From the NCBI RefSeq assembly GCF_049446155.1, contig NZ_JBMSEE010000002.1:558001-622000 (forward strand): 64,000 nucleotides of DNA, in the 5' to 3' direction. Under the pieces are notes generated by a model. That model searched no databases. It was not told the DNA's origin and saw only the letters and a list, made by a program, of their open reading frames with translations. Position numbers and translations under genes: made by a program. This DNA comes from Rivibacter sp049446155. Its GTDB lineage: Bacteria; Pseudomonadota; Gammaproteobacteria; Burkholderiales; Burkholderiaceae_C. Below are positions 52,257 to 60,134 of this stretch, piece after piece (the stretch's first letter is position 1; every line of letters starts with the position of its first letter).

Positions 52257-52774
52257 GGTCGCTGGCGATCTGCCTGCTCGCGCTGTGCGTGCCGCTTGCG
52301 CAGGCGCAGCCCGAGCGCTTTGCCGGCACCGTCACGCGCGTCAGCGACGGCGACACGCTGTGGGTGCGGCCGCAGGCCGGCGATGGCTCGCGGCCGCGAC
52401 CGGTGAAGCTGCGCCTGGTCGGCATCGACGCGCCGGAGCGCTGCCAGGCACATGGCGACGCGGCGACGCGCGCGCTCGAGCGGCAGGTGATGGGGCGCGT
52501 CGTCGCGGTCGAGCGCGTCGCGACCGACGGCCACGGCCGCGGGCTCGCGCGCGTGTCGGTTGAGGGTGTCGACGTGGCCGCCTCGCTGGTGCGTGCCGGC
52601 CATGCGTGGTCGTCGCACTGGCGCGGCGATCCGGGGCCTTACGGCGACGAGGAAGCCGCCGCACGACGTGCGCGGCGCGGGCTGTTCGCCGATGCGAACG
52701 CGATCGAGCCGTGGCGCTTTCGGCGCGCGCACGGGCCATGCGAGGCCGTTGCTCCCTCTCCCAAGGGCGAGTGA
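52253..52774 (+). CDS. Secreted thermonuclease (SNase) family protein
   Basis: 173 aa with a cleavable signal (MRSLAICLLALCVPLAQAQ). The staphylococcal-nuclease fold is clear: FAGTVTRVSDGDTLWV, LRLVGIDAPERCQ with the catalytic Arg and Glu plus calcium-binding Asp residues, a second Arg in HGRGLARVSVEG, then VAASLVRAGHAWSSHW and YGDEEAAARRARRGLF. It is expected to degrade DNA/RNA in the periplasm or outside. It overlaps the DUF1232 gene and is convergent with arginase 8 bp away. Confidence 0.9.
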   Translation: MRSLAICLLALCVPLAQAQPERFAGTVTRVSDGDTLWVRPQAGDGSRPRPVKLRLVGIDAPERCQAHGDAATRALERQVMGRVVAVERVATDGHGRGLARVSVEGVDVAASLVRAGHAWSSHWRGDPGPYGDEEAAARRARRGLFADANAIEPWRFRRAHGPCEAVAPSPKGE

Positions 52775-52782
52775 GAACGAAC

Positions 52783-53727
52783 TCATTTGCGCATCAGCGT
52801 GCTCTTGCCGAACAGCGACTCGATCAGGTCGAGCGCGATCACCGCGGTCTTGTTGCGCACGTCGAGCGCCGGGTTGAGCTCCATCACGTCGAGCGAGGCG
52901 AGCCGGCCGGTGTCGGCGATCATTTCCATGCACAGCTGCGCCTCGCGGTAGGTCGGCCCGCCGGGGATGGTGGTGCCCACGCCCGGCGCGATCTCGGGGT
53001 CGAGGAAGTCGACGTCGAAGCTCACGTGCAGGTGCGTGTTGGCGTCCATCGTCGCCAGCGCCAGCTCCATCGTGTGGCGCATGCCCATTTCGTCGATGTA
53101 GCGCATGTCGAAGACCTCGAGCCCCACTTCGTGCACGAAGCGCTTCTCGCCCGGGTCGACGCTGCGGATGCCGATCTGGCGGATCCACTTCGGGTTGATC
53201 GCCGGCACCTGGCCGCCGATCTCGATCAGCTCCTGCGGCCCGTGGCCGCACAGGCAGGCGACTGGCATGCCGTGGATGTTGCCGCTGGGCGTGAGCAGGC
53301 TGGTGTTGAAGTCGGCGTGCGCGTCGAGCCACAGCACGCGCAGCTTCTTGCCGGCCTCGCGGCAGTGGCGCGCCACCGCGCTGATGGAGCCGATGCCCAG
53401 GCAGTGGTCGCCGCCGAGCAGGATCGGCAGGTGGCCCAGCGCCAGCTCGGCGTGCACGGCGTCGTGCACCGCGCGGTTCCAGGCGGCGACCTCGCTCAGG
53501 TGCCGGTAGCCGTCGGTGGGCGGCAGCCAGGGGTTGGACGGGCCGCCCAGGTTGCCGCGGTCGATCACCGTCAGGCCATGGCCTTCGAGCGCGGGCTGGA
53601 TGCCGGCGACGCGCATCGCCTCCGGGCCCATGCTGGCGCCGCGTGCGCCGGCGCCGATGTCGGTGGGTGCGCCGATCAGCGCGACGGGGCGCGCGGCGGC
53701 GCGGGCGGGGGCGAGGCTGGTGCTCAT
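52783..53727 (-). CDS. rocF: Arginase
   Basis: 314-aa manganese ureohydrolase converting arginine to ornithine and urea. Metal ligands are in GGDHCLGIG, WLDAHADFN and SFDVDFLDP. The substrate loop SGNIHGMPVA is characteristic of true arginase rather than agmatinase. It is the last gene of a minus-strand run (S41 protease, MoeB/ThiF, LOG protein, arginase), 8 bp behind the LOG gene. A few N-terminal residues (APARAAARP) precede the conserved ALIGAPTDIGAG start. Confidence 0.93.
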   Translation of the reverse strand: MSTSLAPARAAARPVALIGAPTDIGAGARGASMGPEAMRVAGIQPALEGHGLTVIDRGNLGGPSNPWLPPTDGYRHLSEVAAWNRAVHDAVHAELALGHLPILLGGDHCLGIGSISAVARHCREAGKKLRVLWLDAHADFNTSLLTPSGNIHGMPVACLCGHGPQELIEIGGQVPAINPKWIRQIGIRSVDPGEKRFVHEVGLEVFDMRYIDEMGMRHTMELALATMDANTHLHVSFDVDFLDPEIAPGVGTTIPGGPTYREAQLCMEMIADTGRLASLDVMELNPALDVRNKTAVIALDLIESLFGKSTLMRK

Positions 53728-53735
53728 GAGCGTGT

Positions 53736-54716
53736 TCAGGGCTTCTTGGGCTCGGGCTGCGGAACGCCTGGCGGGCTCGTGGCCGGTTCGGCGGTATAGG
53801 TGAGGGAGTAGTGCTCGACGATCAGGTTCCAGGCTTCCTCGGCGCTTTCGACGAAGTGGAACAGCTTGGTGTCGCCGGGCGAGATCATGCCGGTGCCGAT
53901 CAGCAGGTCGAAGTCGATCAGGCGCGTCCAGAACTCGCGGCCGAACAGCAGGATCGGGCGCCGGCGCACCTTGCCCGTCTGCTGCAGCGTCATGACTTCG
54001 AACAACTCGTCGAGCGTGCCGAAGCCGCCGGGGAAGCACACCAATGCGATCGAGCGCATCAGGAAGTGCATCTTGCGCAGCGCGAAGTAGTGGAACTGGA
54101 AGCACAGTTCCGGCGTGATGTACGGATTGGGCTCCTGCTCGTGCGGCAGCACGATGTTCATGCCGATGCTCGGACCATCGGCCTCGAAGGCGCCACGGTT
54201 GCCGGCTTCCATGATGCCGGGCCCGCCGCCGGTCACGACGACGATCTTGTGCTCCAGCCGCTTGGACGCGGTCGTCACGATGTGCGCGAAGCGGCGCGCC
54301 TGCTCGTAGTGGTGCGACATCGCCAGCGACATCTCGGCGCGCGCCACGGCGTTGGCGTCCCCCGTGGCCTTGGCTTCGGCCAGGCGCTGCTCGGCCTGTT
54401 CGCGCGAGGGGATGCGTGCGCTGCCGAACAGCACGATCGTCGCTTCGATGCCGAACTCGCGCTGTATCAGCTCGGGCTTGAGGTACTCGAGCTGCATGCG
54501 CACTGGTCGCATGTCTTCGCGCAGCAGAAAGGGCTCGTCGGTGAACGCCAGGTGGTAGCTGCTTTCCGGGCCGGCGTAGCGCAGCGCGCGGCCTTCGAGG
54601 GCGGCGCGCTCGGCCTCCTCGCGGGCCGACGGAAAGTTGCGCTTGCCCAGCGGCGCGGGCGTCGGGGAGTCGGAAGGCGCGGCAGGTGCGCCCTTGGCGC
54701 TGGTGTCTTTGCTCAT
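53736..54716 (-). CDS. LOG-family (TIGR00730-like) protein
   Basis: 326-aa Rossmann-fold protein. The signatures are GGGPGIMEAGNRGA and the PGGFGTLDELFE (PGGxGT) motif of LOG/lysine-decarboxylase-like proteins. Characterised members are cytokinin-type nucleotide 5'-monophosphate phosphoribohydrolases. An extended N-terminal region (about residues 1-95, beginning with a Pro/Ala/Ser-rich stretch) and a 10-residue Pro-rich C-terminus exceed the core. It belongs to the longer bacterial subgroup, whose substrate is less clear. It lies 14 bp behind moeB and 8 bp before arginase. A frequent annotation as lysine decarboxylase is not supported. Confidence 0.88.
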   Translation of the reverse strand: MSKDTSAKGAPAAPSDSPTPAPLGKRNFPSAREEAERAALEGRALRYAGPESSYHLAFTDEPFLLREDMRPVRMQLEYLKPELIQREFGIEATIVLFGSARIPSREQAEQRLAEAKATGDANAVARAEMSLAMSHHYEQARRFAHIVTTASKRLEHKIVVVTGGGPGIMEAGNRGAFEADGPSIGMNIVLPHEQEPNPYITPELCFQFHYFALRKMHFLMRSIALVCFPGGFGTLDELFEVMTLQQTGKVRRRPILLFGREFWTRLIDFDLLIGTGMISPGDTKLFHFVESAEEAWNLIVEHYSLTYTAEPATSPPGVPQPEPKKP

Positions 54717-54730
54717 GGTCGGAAGCGAGC

Positions 54731-55516
54731 TTAACCCTCGCGGCGCTGGCCGCAGACCGGGCAGTCGGCGCGCCGCAGCACGCGGATCTCGTCCCACTGG
54801 AGGCTGCGGCCGTCGAGCATCTGCAGCCGGCCGGCCAGCGAGCTGCCGATGCCGGCCAACAGCTTGAGCGCCTCGGCGGCCTGCATCGTGCCGATCAGGC
54901 CGACCAGCGGCGCGAACACGCCCATCGTCGCGCAGCGCGTTTCCTCGTAGCTCGCCTCCTCGGGGAAGACGCAGGCATAGCACGGCCGCTCGGCATCGGT
55001 GGGATCGCTGCGGTCGTAGACGCTGATCTGGCCGTCGAAGCGAATCGCCGCGCCGGCCACCAGCGGCTTGCGGTGCGCGACGCAGGCGCGGTTGACGGCG
55101 TGGCGGGTCGCAAAGTTGTCGCTGCAGTCGAGCACCACGTCGGCCTCGGCGACCAGGCGGTCGAGCAGGGCCGCGTCGGCGCGCTCGCGCAGCGCGCGCA
55201 CCGTGACCTCCGGATTGATCGAGGCGATGCGCTCGGCCGCCGAGTCGACCTTGGCTGCGCCGACGTGGGCGAGGTCGTGCACGATCTGGCGCTGCAGGTT
55301 GGTCACGTCGACCGTGTCGTGGTCGACCACGGTGATCGTGCCGACGCCGGCGCTGCCGAGGTAGAGCAGGGCCGGCGAACCCAGCCCGCCGGCGCCGATC
55401 ACCAGCGCGTGCGAGCGCAGCAGGCGCGCCTGCCCCTCGACGCCCAGCTCCTCGAGCAGGATGTGGCGGCTGTAGCGCAGCAGCTGCGCGTCGCTGAGGT
55501 CAAGTTCGGTCGTCAT
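54731..55516 (-). CDS. moeB: MoeB/ThiF/HesA-family adenylyltransferase
   Basis: 261-aa E1-like enzyme that adenylates the C-terminal Gly of a sulfur-carrier protein (MoaD or ThiS). The ATP-binding motif is GAGGLGSPALLYL, with the Arg/Asp contacts in DHDTVDVTNLQRQ and DCSDNFATRHAVN. Zinc-binding CxxC pairs are CYAC and CPVC, and a Cys in ETRCATMGVFAPLVG sits where ThiF-type enzymes carry their acyl-disulfide Cys. MoeB and ThiF cannot be separated by sequence alone. Betaproteobacterial ctpA-adjacent copies are usually called MoeB. A terminator-like hairpin lies between this gene and ctpA. Confidence 0.88.
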   Translation of the reverse strand: MTTELDLSDAQLLRYSRHILLEELGVEGQARLLRSHALVIGAGGLGSPALLYLGSAGVGTITVVDHDTVDVTNLQRQIVHDLAHVGAAKVDSAAERIASINPEVTVRALRERADAALLDRLVAEADVVLDCSDNFATRHAVNRACVAHRKPLVAGAAIRFDGQISVYDRSDPTDAERPCYACVFPEEASYEETRCATMGVFAPLVGLIGTMQAAEALKLLAGIGSSLAGRLQMLDGRSLQWDEIRVLRRADCPVCGQRREG

Positions 55517-55544
55517 GTCGGGGCGGCGGCAGGGGGCGGACGGC

Positions 55545-55568
55545 AAAAGGGGCCCGCGAGGGCCCCTT
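55545..55568 (-). terminator. Terminator-like hairpin between ctpA and moeB
   Basis: Read on the minus strand: AAGGGGCCC, loop TCGC, GGGCCCC, then TTTT. It lies 24 bases after the ctpA stop and 29 bases before the moeB ATG, so moeB expression would need read-through or an internal promoter. Confidence 0.7.
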
Positions 55569-55591
55569 GGGTCATGCGTTGCGCGTGCGGC

Positions 55592-57034
55592 TCAGTTGGT
55601 CTTGGTCTCTTCGGGCTTGCGTTCGGTCTGGGTCTTGGAGACCAGCACCGGCTTGCCCTTCAGGCGGTTGAGCGCCTGCAGCAGCGGGAAATCCTCGGCG
55701 CTGCCGAACTCGGGCAGGGTCTTGGGCGTCTTGTTCTGCGCGAACTCGGCCTCGAGCTTCTTGGCGGCCTCCTCGCGGGCCTTCTCGCGGTCGGCGTTCT
55801 TCGGCGAATCCTCCGGGCCCTGGCCGTTGGTGATGTGCTTCTCGAGATCGGCCTCGCGCGGGCGCAGCGCGGCGAACACGTTGCCTTCGGCGGTCTCGTC
55901 GAGCCAGACGTCGGGCACGATCCCCTTGGCCTGGATCGAACGGCCGCTGGGCGTGTAGTAGCGCGCCGTGGTGATCTTGAGCGCGGTTTCGGGCGAGAGC
56001 TGGCGCACGGTCTGCACCGAGCCCTTGCCGAAGGTCTGCGCGCCCATGATGACGGCACGCTTGTGGTCCTGCAGGGCGCCGGCGACGATCTCGCTGGCCG
56101 AGGCCGAGCCTTCGTTGACGAGCACCACCAGCGGCACGCTCTTCACGCCTTCCGGCAGCTTGCGCAGCGGGTCGCTGCCGCGGCGCGCGTAGGAATCGGG
56201 GTTGGCCTTGAAGACCGCCTTCGACTCGGCGATCTGGCCGTTGGTCGAGACGACCACCGCGTCGCGCGGCAGGAAGGCCGCCGAGATCGCGACCGCGCCT
56301 TCGAGCAGGCCGCCCGGGTCGTTGCGCAGATCGAGCACGATGCCCTTCAGGGAAGGATCCTGCTTGTAGAGGTCGGACAGCTTGGCGACGAAGTCGTCGA
56401 CGGTGCGGTCCTGGAACTGCGTGACGCGCAGCCAGGCGTAGCCGGGCTCGACCATCTTGGCGCGCACGCTTTGCACGCGGATCTCCTCGCGCGTGATCGT
56501 GACCGGGAAGCTGCGGTTCTCGGCCTTGCGGAAGATCGTGAGGATGACCTTGGTGGCCGGCTCGCCACGCATCTTCTTGACGGCCTGGTCCATCGTCAGG
56601 CCCTTGACGAAGGTCTCGTCGATCTTCGTGATCAGGTCGCCGCTCTTGATGCCGGCGCGAAACGCCGGCGAGCCCTCGATCGGCGAGACCACCTTGACCA
56701 GGCCGTCCTCCATGCCGATCTCGATGCCCACGCCGACGAAGCGGCCGGTGGTGCCTTCACGAAATTCCTTGAACGACTTCTTGTCGAAGTACTGGCTGTG
56801 CGGGTCGAGCCCGGCGACCATGCCGCCGATCGCGTCGGTGATCAGCTTCTTCTCATCGACCGCCTCGACGTAGTCGGTCTTCACGAGACCGAACACGGCT
56901 GCCAGCTGCTGGAGTTCGTCGAGCGGGAGGGGAGCCAGAGAACTGCGGGCAATGGCCTGCAACTGCATCGTGGTCAGCGCGCCTGCCACGGCACCCAGGG
57001 CGACCCAGCCGGCCACCTTCAATTTCGCACCCAT
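55592..57034 (-). CDS. ctpA: S41 C-terminal processing protease (CtpA/Prc type)
   Basis: 480-aa periplasmic serine protease. An N-terminal signal/anchor (about residues 5-30) is followed by the S41 N-terminal helical region with DPHSQYFD, a PDZ domain (about 95-175, GIEIGMEDGLVKVVSPIEGSPAFRAGIKSGD), and the catalytic domain. That domain has the serine in the GSASASE block (309-315) and the general-base Lys337 in TFGKGSVQ. The charged C-terminal extension (about 395-480) is variable. The ATG at 57034 has GGAGTGG upstream; a longer start adds 13 Arg-rich residues. It may act on lipoproteins or peptidoglycan enzymes, an inference from family. Confidence 0.94.
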   Translation of the reverse strand: MGAKLKVAGWVALGAVAGALTTMQLQAIARSSLAPLPLDELQQLAAVFGLVKTDYVEAVDEKKLITDAIGGMVAGLDPHSQYFDKKSFKEFREGTTGRFVGVGIEIGMEDGLVKVVSPIEGSPAFRAGIKSGDLITKIDETFVKGLTMDQAVKKMRGEPATKVILTIFRKAENRSFPVTITREEIRVQSVRAKMVEPGYAWLRVTQFQDRTVDDFVAKLSDLYKQDPSLKGIVLDLRNDPGGLLEGAVAISAAFLPRDAVVVSTNGQIAESKAVFKANPDSYARRGSDPLRKLPEGVKSVPLVVLVNEGSASASEIVAGALQDHKRAVIMGAQTFGKGSVQTVRQLSPETALKITTARYYTPSGRSIQAKGIVPDVWLDETAEGNVFAALRPREADLEKHITNGQGPEDSPKNADREKAREEAAKKLEAEFAQNKTPKTLPEFGSAEDFPLLQALNRLKGKPVLVSKTQTERKPEETKTN

Positions 57035-57205
57035 GTGCCACTCCGTCTCGAAATTCGCCGAGCGGCGGCGCATGGGAAAACGGCTTGCCCCGCGCAGCGC
57101 TTGACTTCCCGGGCAGTATAGGACCGGGCCCGGTGCTTGGTCTCGGTGTCTGCCCCGAAAGTTGCCTGCTTTGCGGGGGATCGGGGCTTCGGCCGCACCG
57201 GCGGC

Positions 57206-58291
57206 TCAGGCTTCGCGCGGGAAGGTGACCACGTGGTCCACCTCGGCGCGGATGCCGATCCACTCGCCGAGCTGGTGGTTGTGGTGGCTGGGCACGTGGG
57301 CGAGGACGCGTTCGCCGGTTTGGAGTTGCAAGGTGTAAAGAAACTCGGAACCGCGGAAGGCCTTGCGCTCGATGCGGGCTTTCACCGGGCTGGCGTCGTC
57401 GTGAACGATGTCGTCGGCCCGCAGCAGGATCTCGCAGCCGGCGCCGGCAAAGGCGTCCGGCAGTGGGCACTCGGCCAGGTCGGCCAGATCGCCCAGCGGC
57501 GTGCGCACGCGCGGGCCTTGCGGACCCTCGACGATCGACGCCGGCGCGAACACGCCATGGCCGATGAAGTCGGCCACGAAGCGCGTGGCCGGGCGGTGGT
57601 AGAGCGTGTAGGGCGCGTCCCACTGCTCCAGGCGGCCGCGGTGCATCACGCCGATCGCGTCGCCGAGCGCAAAGGCCTCGAGCTGGTCGTGCGTGACGAA
57701 CAAGGCCGTCGTGCCGGTCTGCTTGAGGATCGCGCGCAACTCCTGCGCGAGGCGCTCGCGCAGGTCGACGTCGAGGCTGGAGAAGGGCTCGTCGAGCAGC
57801 AGCAATTCGGGCTGCGGCGCGAGCGCGCGCGCCAGCGCGATGCGCTGCTGCTGGCCGCCGGAGAGCTGGTGCGGCGCGCGTTGCGCGGCATGGCCCAGCC
57901 CGACGAGGTCGAGCAGCCGCGCGACGCGGGCCTCGCGTTCGGCGCGCGGCAGCGCGTGCAGGCCGAACGCCACGTTCTGGGCCACCGTCAGGTGCGGGAA
58001 CAGCGCGTAGTCCTGGAACACCATGCCGATGCGTCGCTGCTCGGGCAGCACGTGGACGCCGTCGCCGGTCAGCGTGCGGCCGTCGAGCACGATGCGCCCC
58101 GATTCGGGACGCTCGAGGCCGGCGATCGAGCGCAGTACCGAGGTCTTGCCGCAGCCGGAGGGACCGATCAGCACGCCGATCTCGCCTCGCGCCAGGCCGA
58201 AGCTGACCGCATCGACGGCCGGGCGATCGGCCGTTTCGCCGAGGCCGGTGGCCGGATAGCGCAGCGTGAGGGCGTCGAGCTGGAGAAACAT
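57206..58291 (-). CDS. fbpC: Iron(III)-type ABC transporter ATP-binding protein (FbpC-like)
   Basis: 361-aa ATPase. Walker A is GPSGCGKTS, the Q-loop FQDYALFPHLTVAQNV, the signature LSGGQQQR, Walker B LLLLDEPFSSLD, and the switch FVTHDQLEA. The C-terminal regulatory TOBE-like domain starts near residue 240. The highest resemblance by motifs is to FbpC/AfuC (Fe3+) with PotA/CysA-like alternatives. It is divergent from a fused permease across 99 bp containing a Fur-box-like site, which favours iron. No binding-protein gene is adjacent. Confidence 0.88.
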   Translation of the reverse strand: MFLQLDALTLRYPATGLGETADRPAVDAVSFGLARGEIGVLIGPSGCGKTSVLRSIAGLERPESGRIVLDGRTLTGDGVHVLPEQRRIGMVFQDYALFPHLTVAQNVAFGLHALPRAEREARVARLLDLVGLGHAAQRAPHQLSGGQQQRIALARALAPQPELLLLDEPFSSLDVDLRERLAQELRAILKQTGTTALFVTHDQLEAFALGDAIGVMHRGRLEQWDAPYTLYHRPATRFVADFIGHGVFAPASIVEGPQGPRVRTPLGDLADLAECPLPDAFAGAGCEILLRADDIVHDDASPVKARIERKAFRGSEFLYTLQLQTGERVLAHVPSHHNHQLGEWIGIRAEVDHVVTFPREA

Positions 58292-58316
58292 CGACCTATG
58301 ATAGCGGTCGCATCAC

Positions 58317-58335
58317 AATGAAAAGCGTTCGCATT
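58317..58335. promoter_or_regulatory. Fur-box-like 19-bp inverted repeat
   Basis: AATGAAAA-GCG-TTCGCATT: two 8-bp arms with six of eight positions complementary, AT-rich, in the 99-bp divergent region between the ATPase and permease genes. It resembles Fur sites of the AATGMGAA...TTCTCATT kind. Supports iron regulation of both genes. Confidence 0.5.
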
Positions 58336-58390
58336 TCCATCGCTGCCGTCCCGATCCAGGCCGATCGAATCGCGCGTCAGGCCCGCTGAC

Positions 58391-60010
58391 ATGCGCCGGC
58401 TCGCGATCGCTTGCTGCGCGCTGCTCGCCTTGCCGCTGCTGGGCGTGCTGAGCGCCTGGCTGACGCCGCAGGCCGCGAGCTGGGAGCTGCTGCGCCACCA
58501 GGTCTCGACGGTGCTGCCGGGCTATGCGCTGAATTCGCTGCTGCTGGCCGCCGGCGTGGGCATCGGCGTTGCGCTGCTCGGCGGCGCGACCGCGGCGGCC
58601 GTGACCTTGTTCGACTTCCCCGGCCGGCGCGTCTTCGAATGGGCGCTGCTGCTGCCGCTGGCGATGCCGGCCTATGTGCTGGCCTATGCGGCGACCGACT
58701 TCCTGCAGCCCAGCGGCGCGCTGCAGGCCGCATTGCGCCGCTGGACGGGCGCGAGCGGCGCGCTGTGGCCCGACGTGCGCAGCCTGCCCGGTGCGATCGT
58801 GCTGTTCACGCTCGCGCTCTACCCCTACGTCTACGTGCTCACGCGCGCGGCGCTGGTCGAGCGCGGCGTGCACCTGATGGAAGCCGCGCGGCTGCTCGGC
58901 GCCGGGCTCGGCCGGCGCGTCCGCGAGGTCGCGTTGCCGCTGGCGCGACCGGCGCTGGCCGCCGGCACCGCGCTGGCGCTGATGGAGACGCTGGCCGACT
59001 ACGGCGTTGGCGCCTACTTCGGGCTGTCCACCTTCACCACCGGCATCTACAAGGCCTGGCTGTCGGCCGACGACCGCATCGCCGCGGCGCAGCTCGCGAC
59101 GGTGCTGCTGGCGGTCGTCGCGCTGCTGCTGTGGGCCGAGCGGCGCGCGCAGGCACGGCTGCGCTTCGCCAGCAGCCGCCGCGGTGCGCAGTCGGGCGAG
59201 TCGCGCCCGGTGCGGCTCGAGCGCGGCGCGGCGCTCGCCGCGTGGACGCTGTGCGCCGCGCCGGTGCTGCTGGGCTTCGTGCTGCCGGTGGCCGTGCTGG
59301 CACGCAGCGTCTGGCTCGAGGCGCGCCACGGCGACTTCGGCCTGCCGTGGGCGCGCTTCTGGCAATGGTCGCTGACGACCCTGCAGCTCTCGGCGCTGGC
59401 CGCCGCGGTGGCCGTCACGTTGGCGCTGCTGTTCGCCGCGGTGCTGCGACAGCGTGCCGCGGCCGGCCGGCTCGCGCCGGCGATGGTGCGGCTGGTGTCG
59501 CTCGGCTACGCGGTGCCCGGCGCGGTGATCGCGGTGGGGCTGCTGCTGCCGCTCGGCTGGGCGCAGGCCACGGCGCCGGGATCGGCGGTCGCGGCCGGCA
59601 TCGCATGGGCCGCGACCGGCACGGCCGCCGGCCTGATCTATGCCTACCTGGTGCGTTTCTCGGCGGTGGCGCTGCAGTCGGTTGAGGCCGGCTACGCGCG
59701 CATCCCGGCCAGCTTCGACGACAGCGCGCGCATGCTCGGCGCTGGCGCCTCGCGACTGTTCTTCGGCGTTCATCTGCCGCTGCTGTCGCGCGCGGCGCTG
59801 GCGGCGGCGCTGCTGGTGTTCGTCGACGTGATGAAGGAGCTGCCCGCGACGCTGGTGCTGCGCCCCTTCGACAGCGACACGCTGGCGGTCGTGGCCTACA
59901 ACTTCGCGCGCGACGAGCGCCTGGCCGAGGCCGCGCTGCCGTCGCTGGCGATCGTGGTGGTGGGCCTGCTGCCGGTGCTGCTGCTGTCGCGCGCGATGCG
60001 CGCGCGCTGA
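58391..60010 (+). CDS. fbpB: Iron(III)-type ABC transporter fused permease (FbpB-like)
   Basis: 539-aa inner-membrane protein with about 12 helices arranged as two permease halves. The first EAA loop is EAARLLGAGLGRRVREVALPLARP (about residues 165-190), the second SARMLGAGASRLFFGVHLPLL (about 445-465). The duplicated layout is typical of FbpB/AfuB/ThiP. The signal-like first helix starts at the N-terminus. DVMKELPATLVLRPF near the C-terminus is characteristic of the iron-transport branch. Partner ATPase is the divergent fbpC-like gene. It is followed by tRNA-Arg on the opposite strand. Confidence 0.9.
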   Translation: MRRLAIACCALLALPLLGVLSAWLTPQAASWELLRHQVSTVLPGYALNSLLLAAGVGIGVALLGGATAAAVTLFDFPGRRVFEWALLLPLAMPAYVLAYAATDFLQPSGALQAALRRWTGASGALWPDVRSLPGAIVLFTLALYPYVYVLTRAALVERGVHLMEAARLLGAGLGRRVREVALPLARPALAAGTALALMETLADYGVGAYFGLSTFTTGIYKAWLSADDRIAAAQLATVLLAVVALLLWAERRAQARLRFASSRRGAQSGESRPVRLERGAALAAWTLCAAPVLLGFVLPVAVLARSVWLEARHGDFGLPWARFWQWSLTTLQLSALAAAVAVTLALLFAAVLRQRAAAGRLAPAMVRLVSLGYAVPGAVIAVGLLLPLGWAQATAPGSAVAAGIAWAATGTAAGLIYAYLVRFSAVALQSVEAGYARIPASFDDSARMLGAGASRLFFGVHLPLLSRAALAAALLVFVDVMKELPATLVLRPFDSDTLAVVAYNFARDERLAEAALPSLAIVVVGLLPVLLLSRAMRAR

Positions 60011-60021
60011 GCTCTATTGAA

Positions 60022-60096
60022 TGGTCCCCCCGACAGGAATCGAACCTGTATTTGCCGCTTAGGAGGCGGCCGTTCTATCCATTGAACTACGGGGAG
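60022..60096 (-). tRNA. tRNA-Arg (anticodon CCT)
   Basis: 75 nt including an encoded CCA. The acceptor is CTCCCCG/CGGGGGG (one U-G), the D arm GTTC-AATGGATA-GAAC, the anticodon stem GCCGC/GCGGC with loop CTCCTAA (CCT at 34-36), and the T arm ACAGG-TTCGATT-CCTGT. It reads AGG codons, which are rare in this GC-rich segment. It lies between fbpB (convergent) and tamB (same strand, 38 bp upstream of the tRNA). Confidence 0.95.
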
Positions 60097-60134
60097 CGGA
60101 CCGGGCGCGAATTGTAGGTGGCGGGCGTGGCGGT

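Noticed and set aside
53736..54716. Lysine decarboxylase
   Set aside because: The PGGxGT motif defines LOG-type phosphoribohydrolase-like proteins; there is no PLP-binding lysine site.
57101..57122. TTGACT...TATAGG as a plus-strand promoter
   Set aside because: The spacer is only 10 bp and no plus-strand gene follows within a sensible distance.
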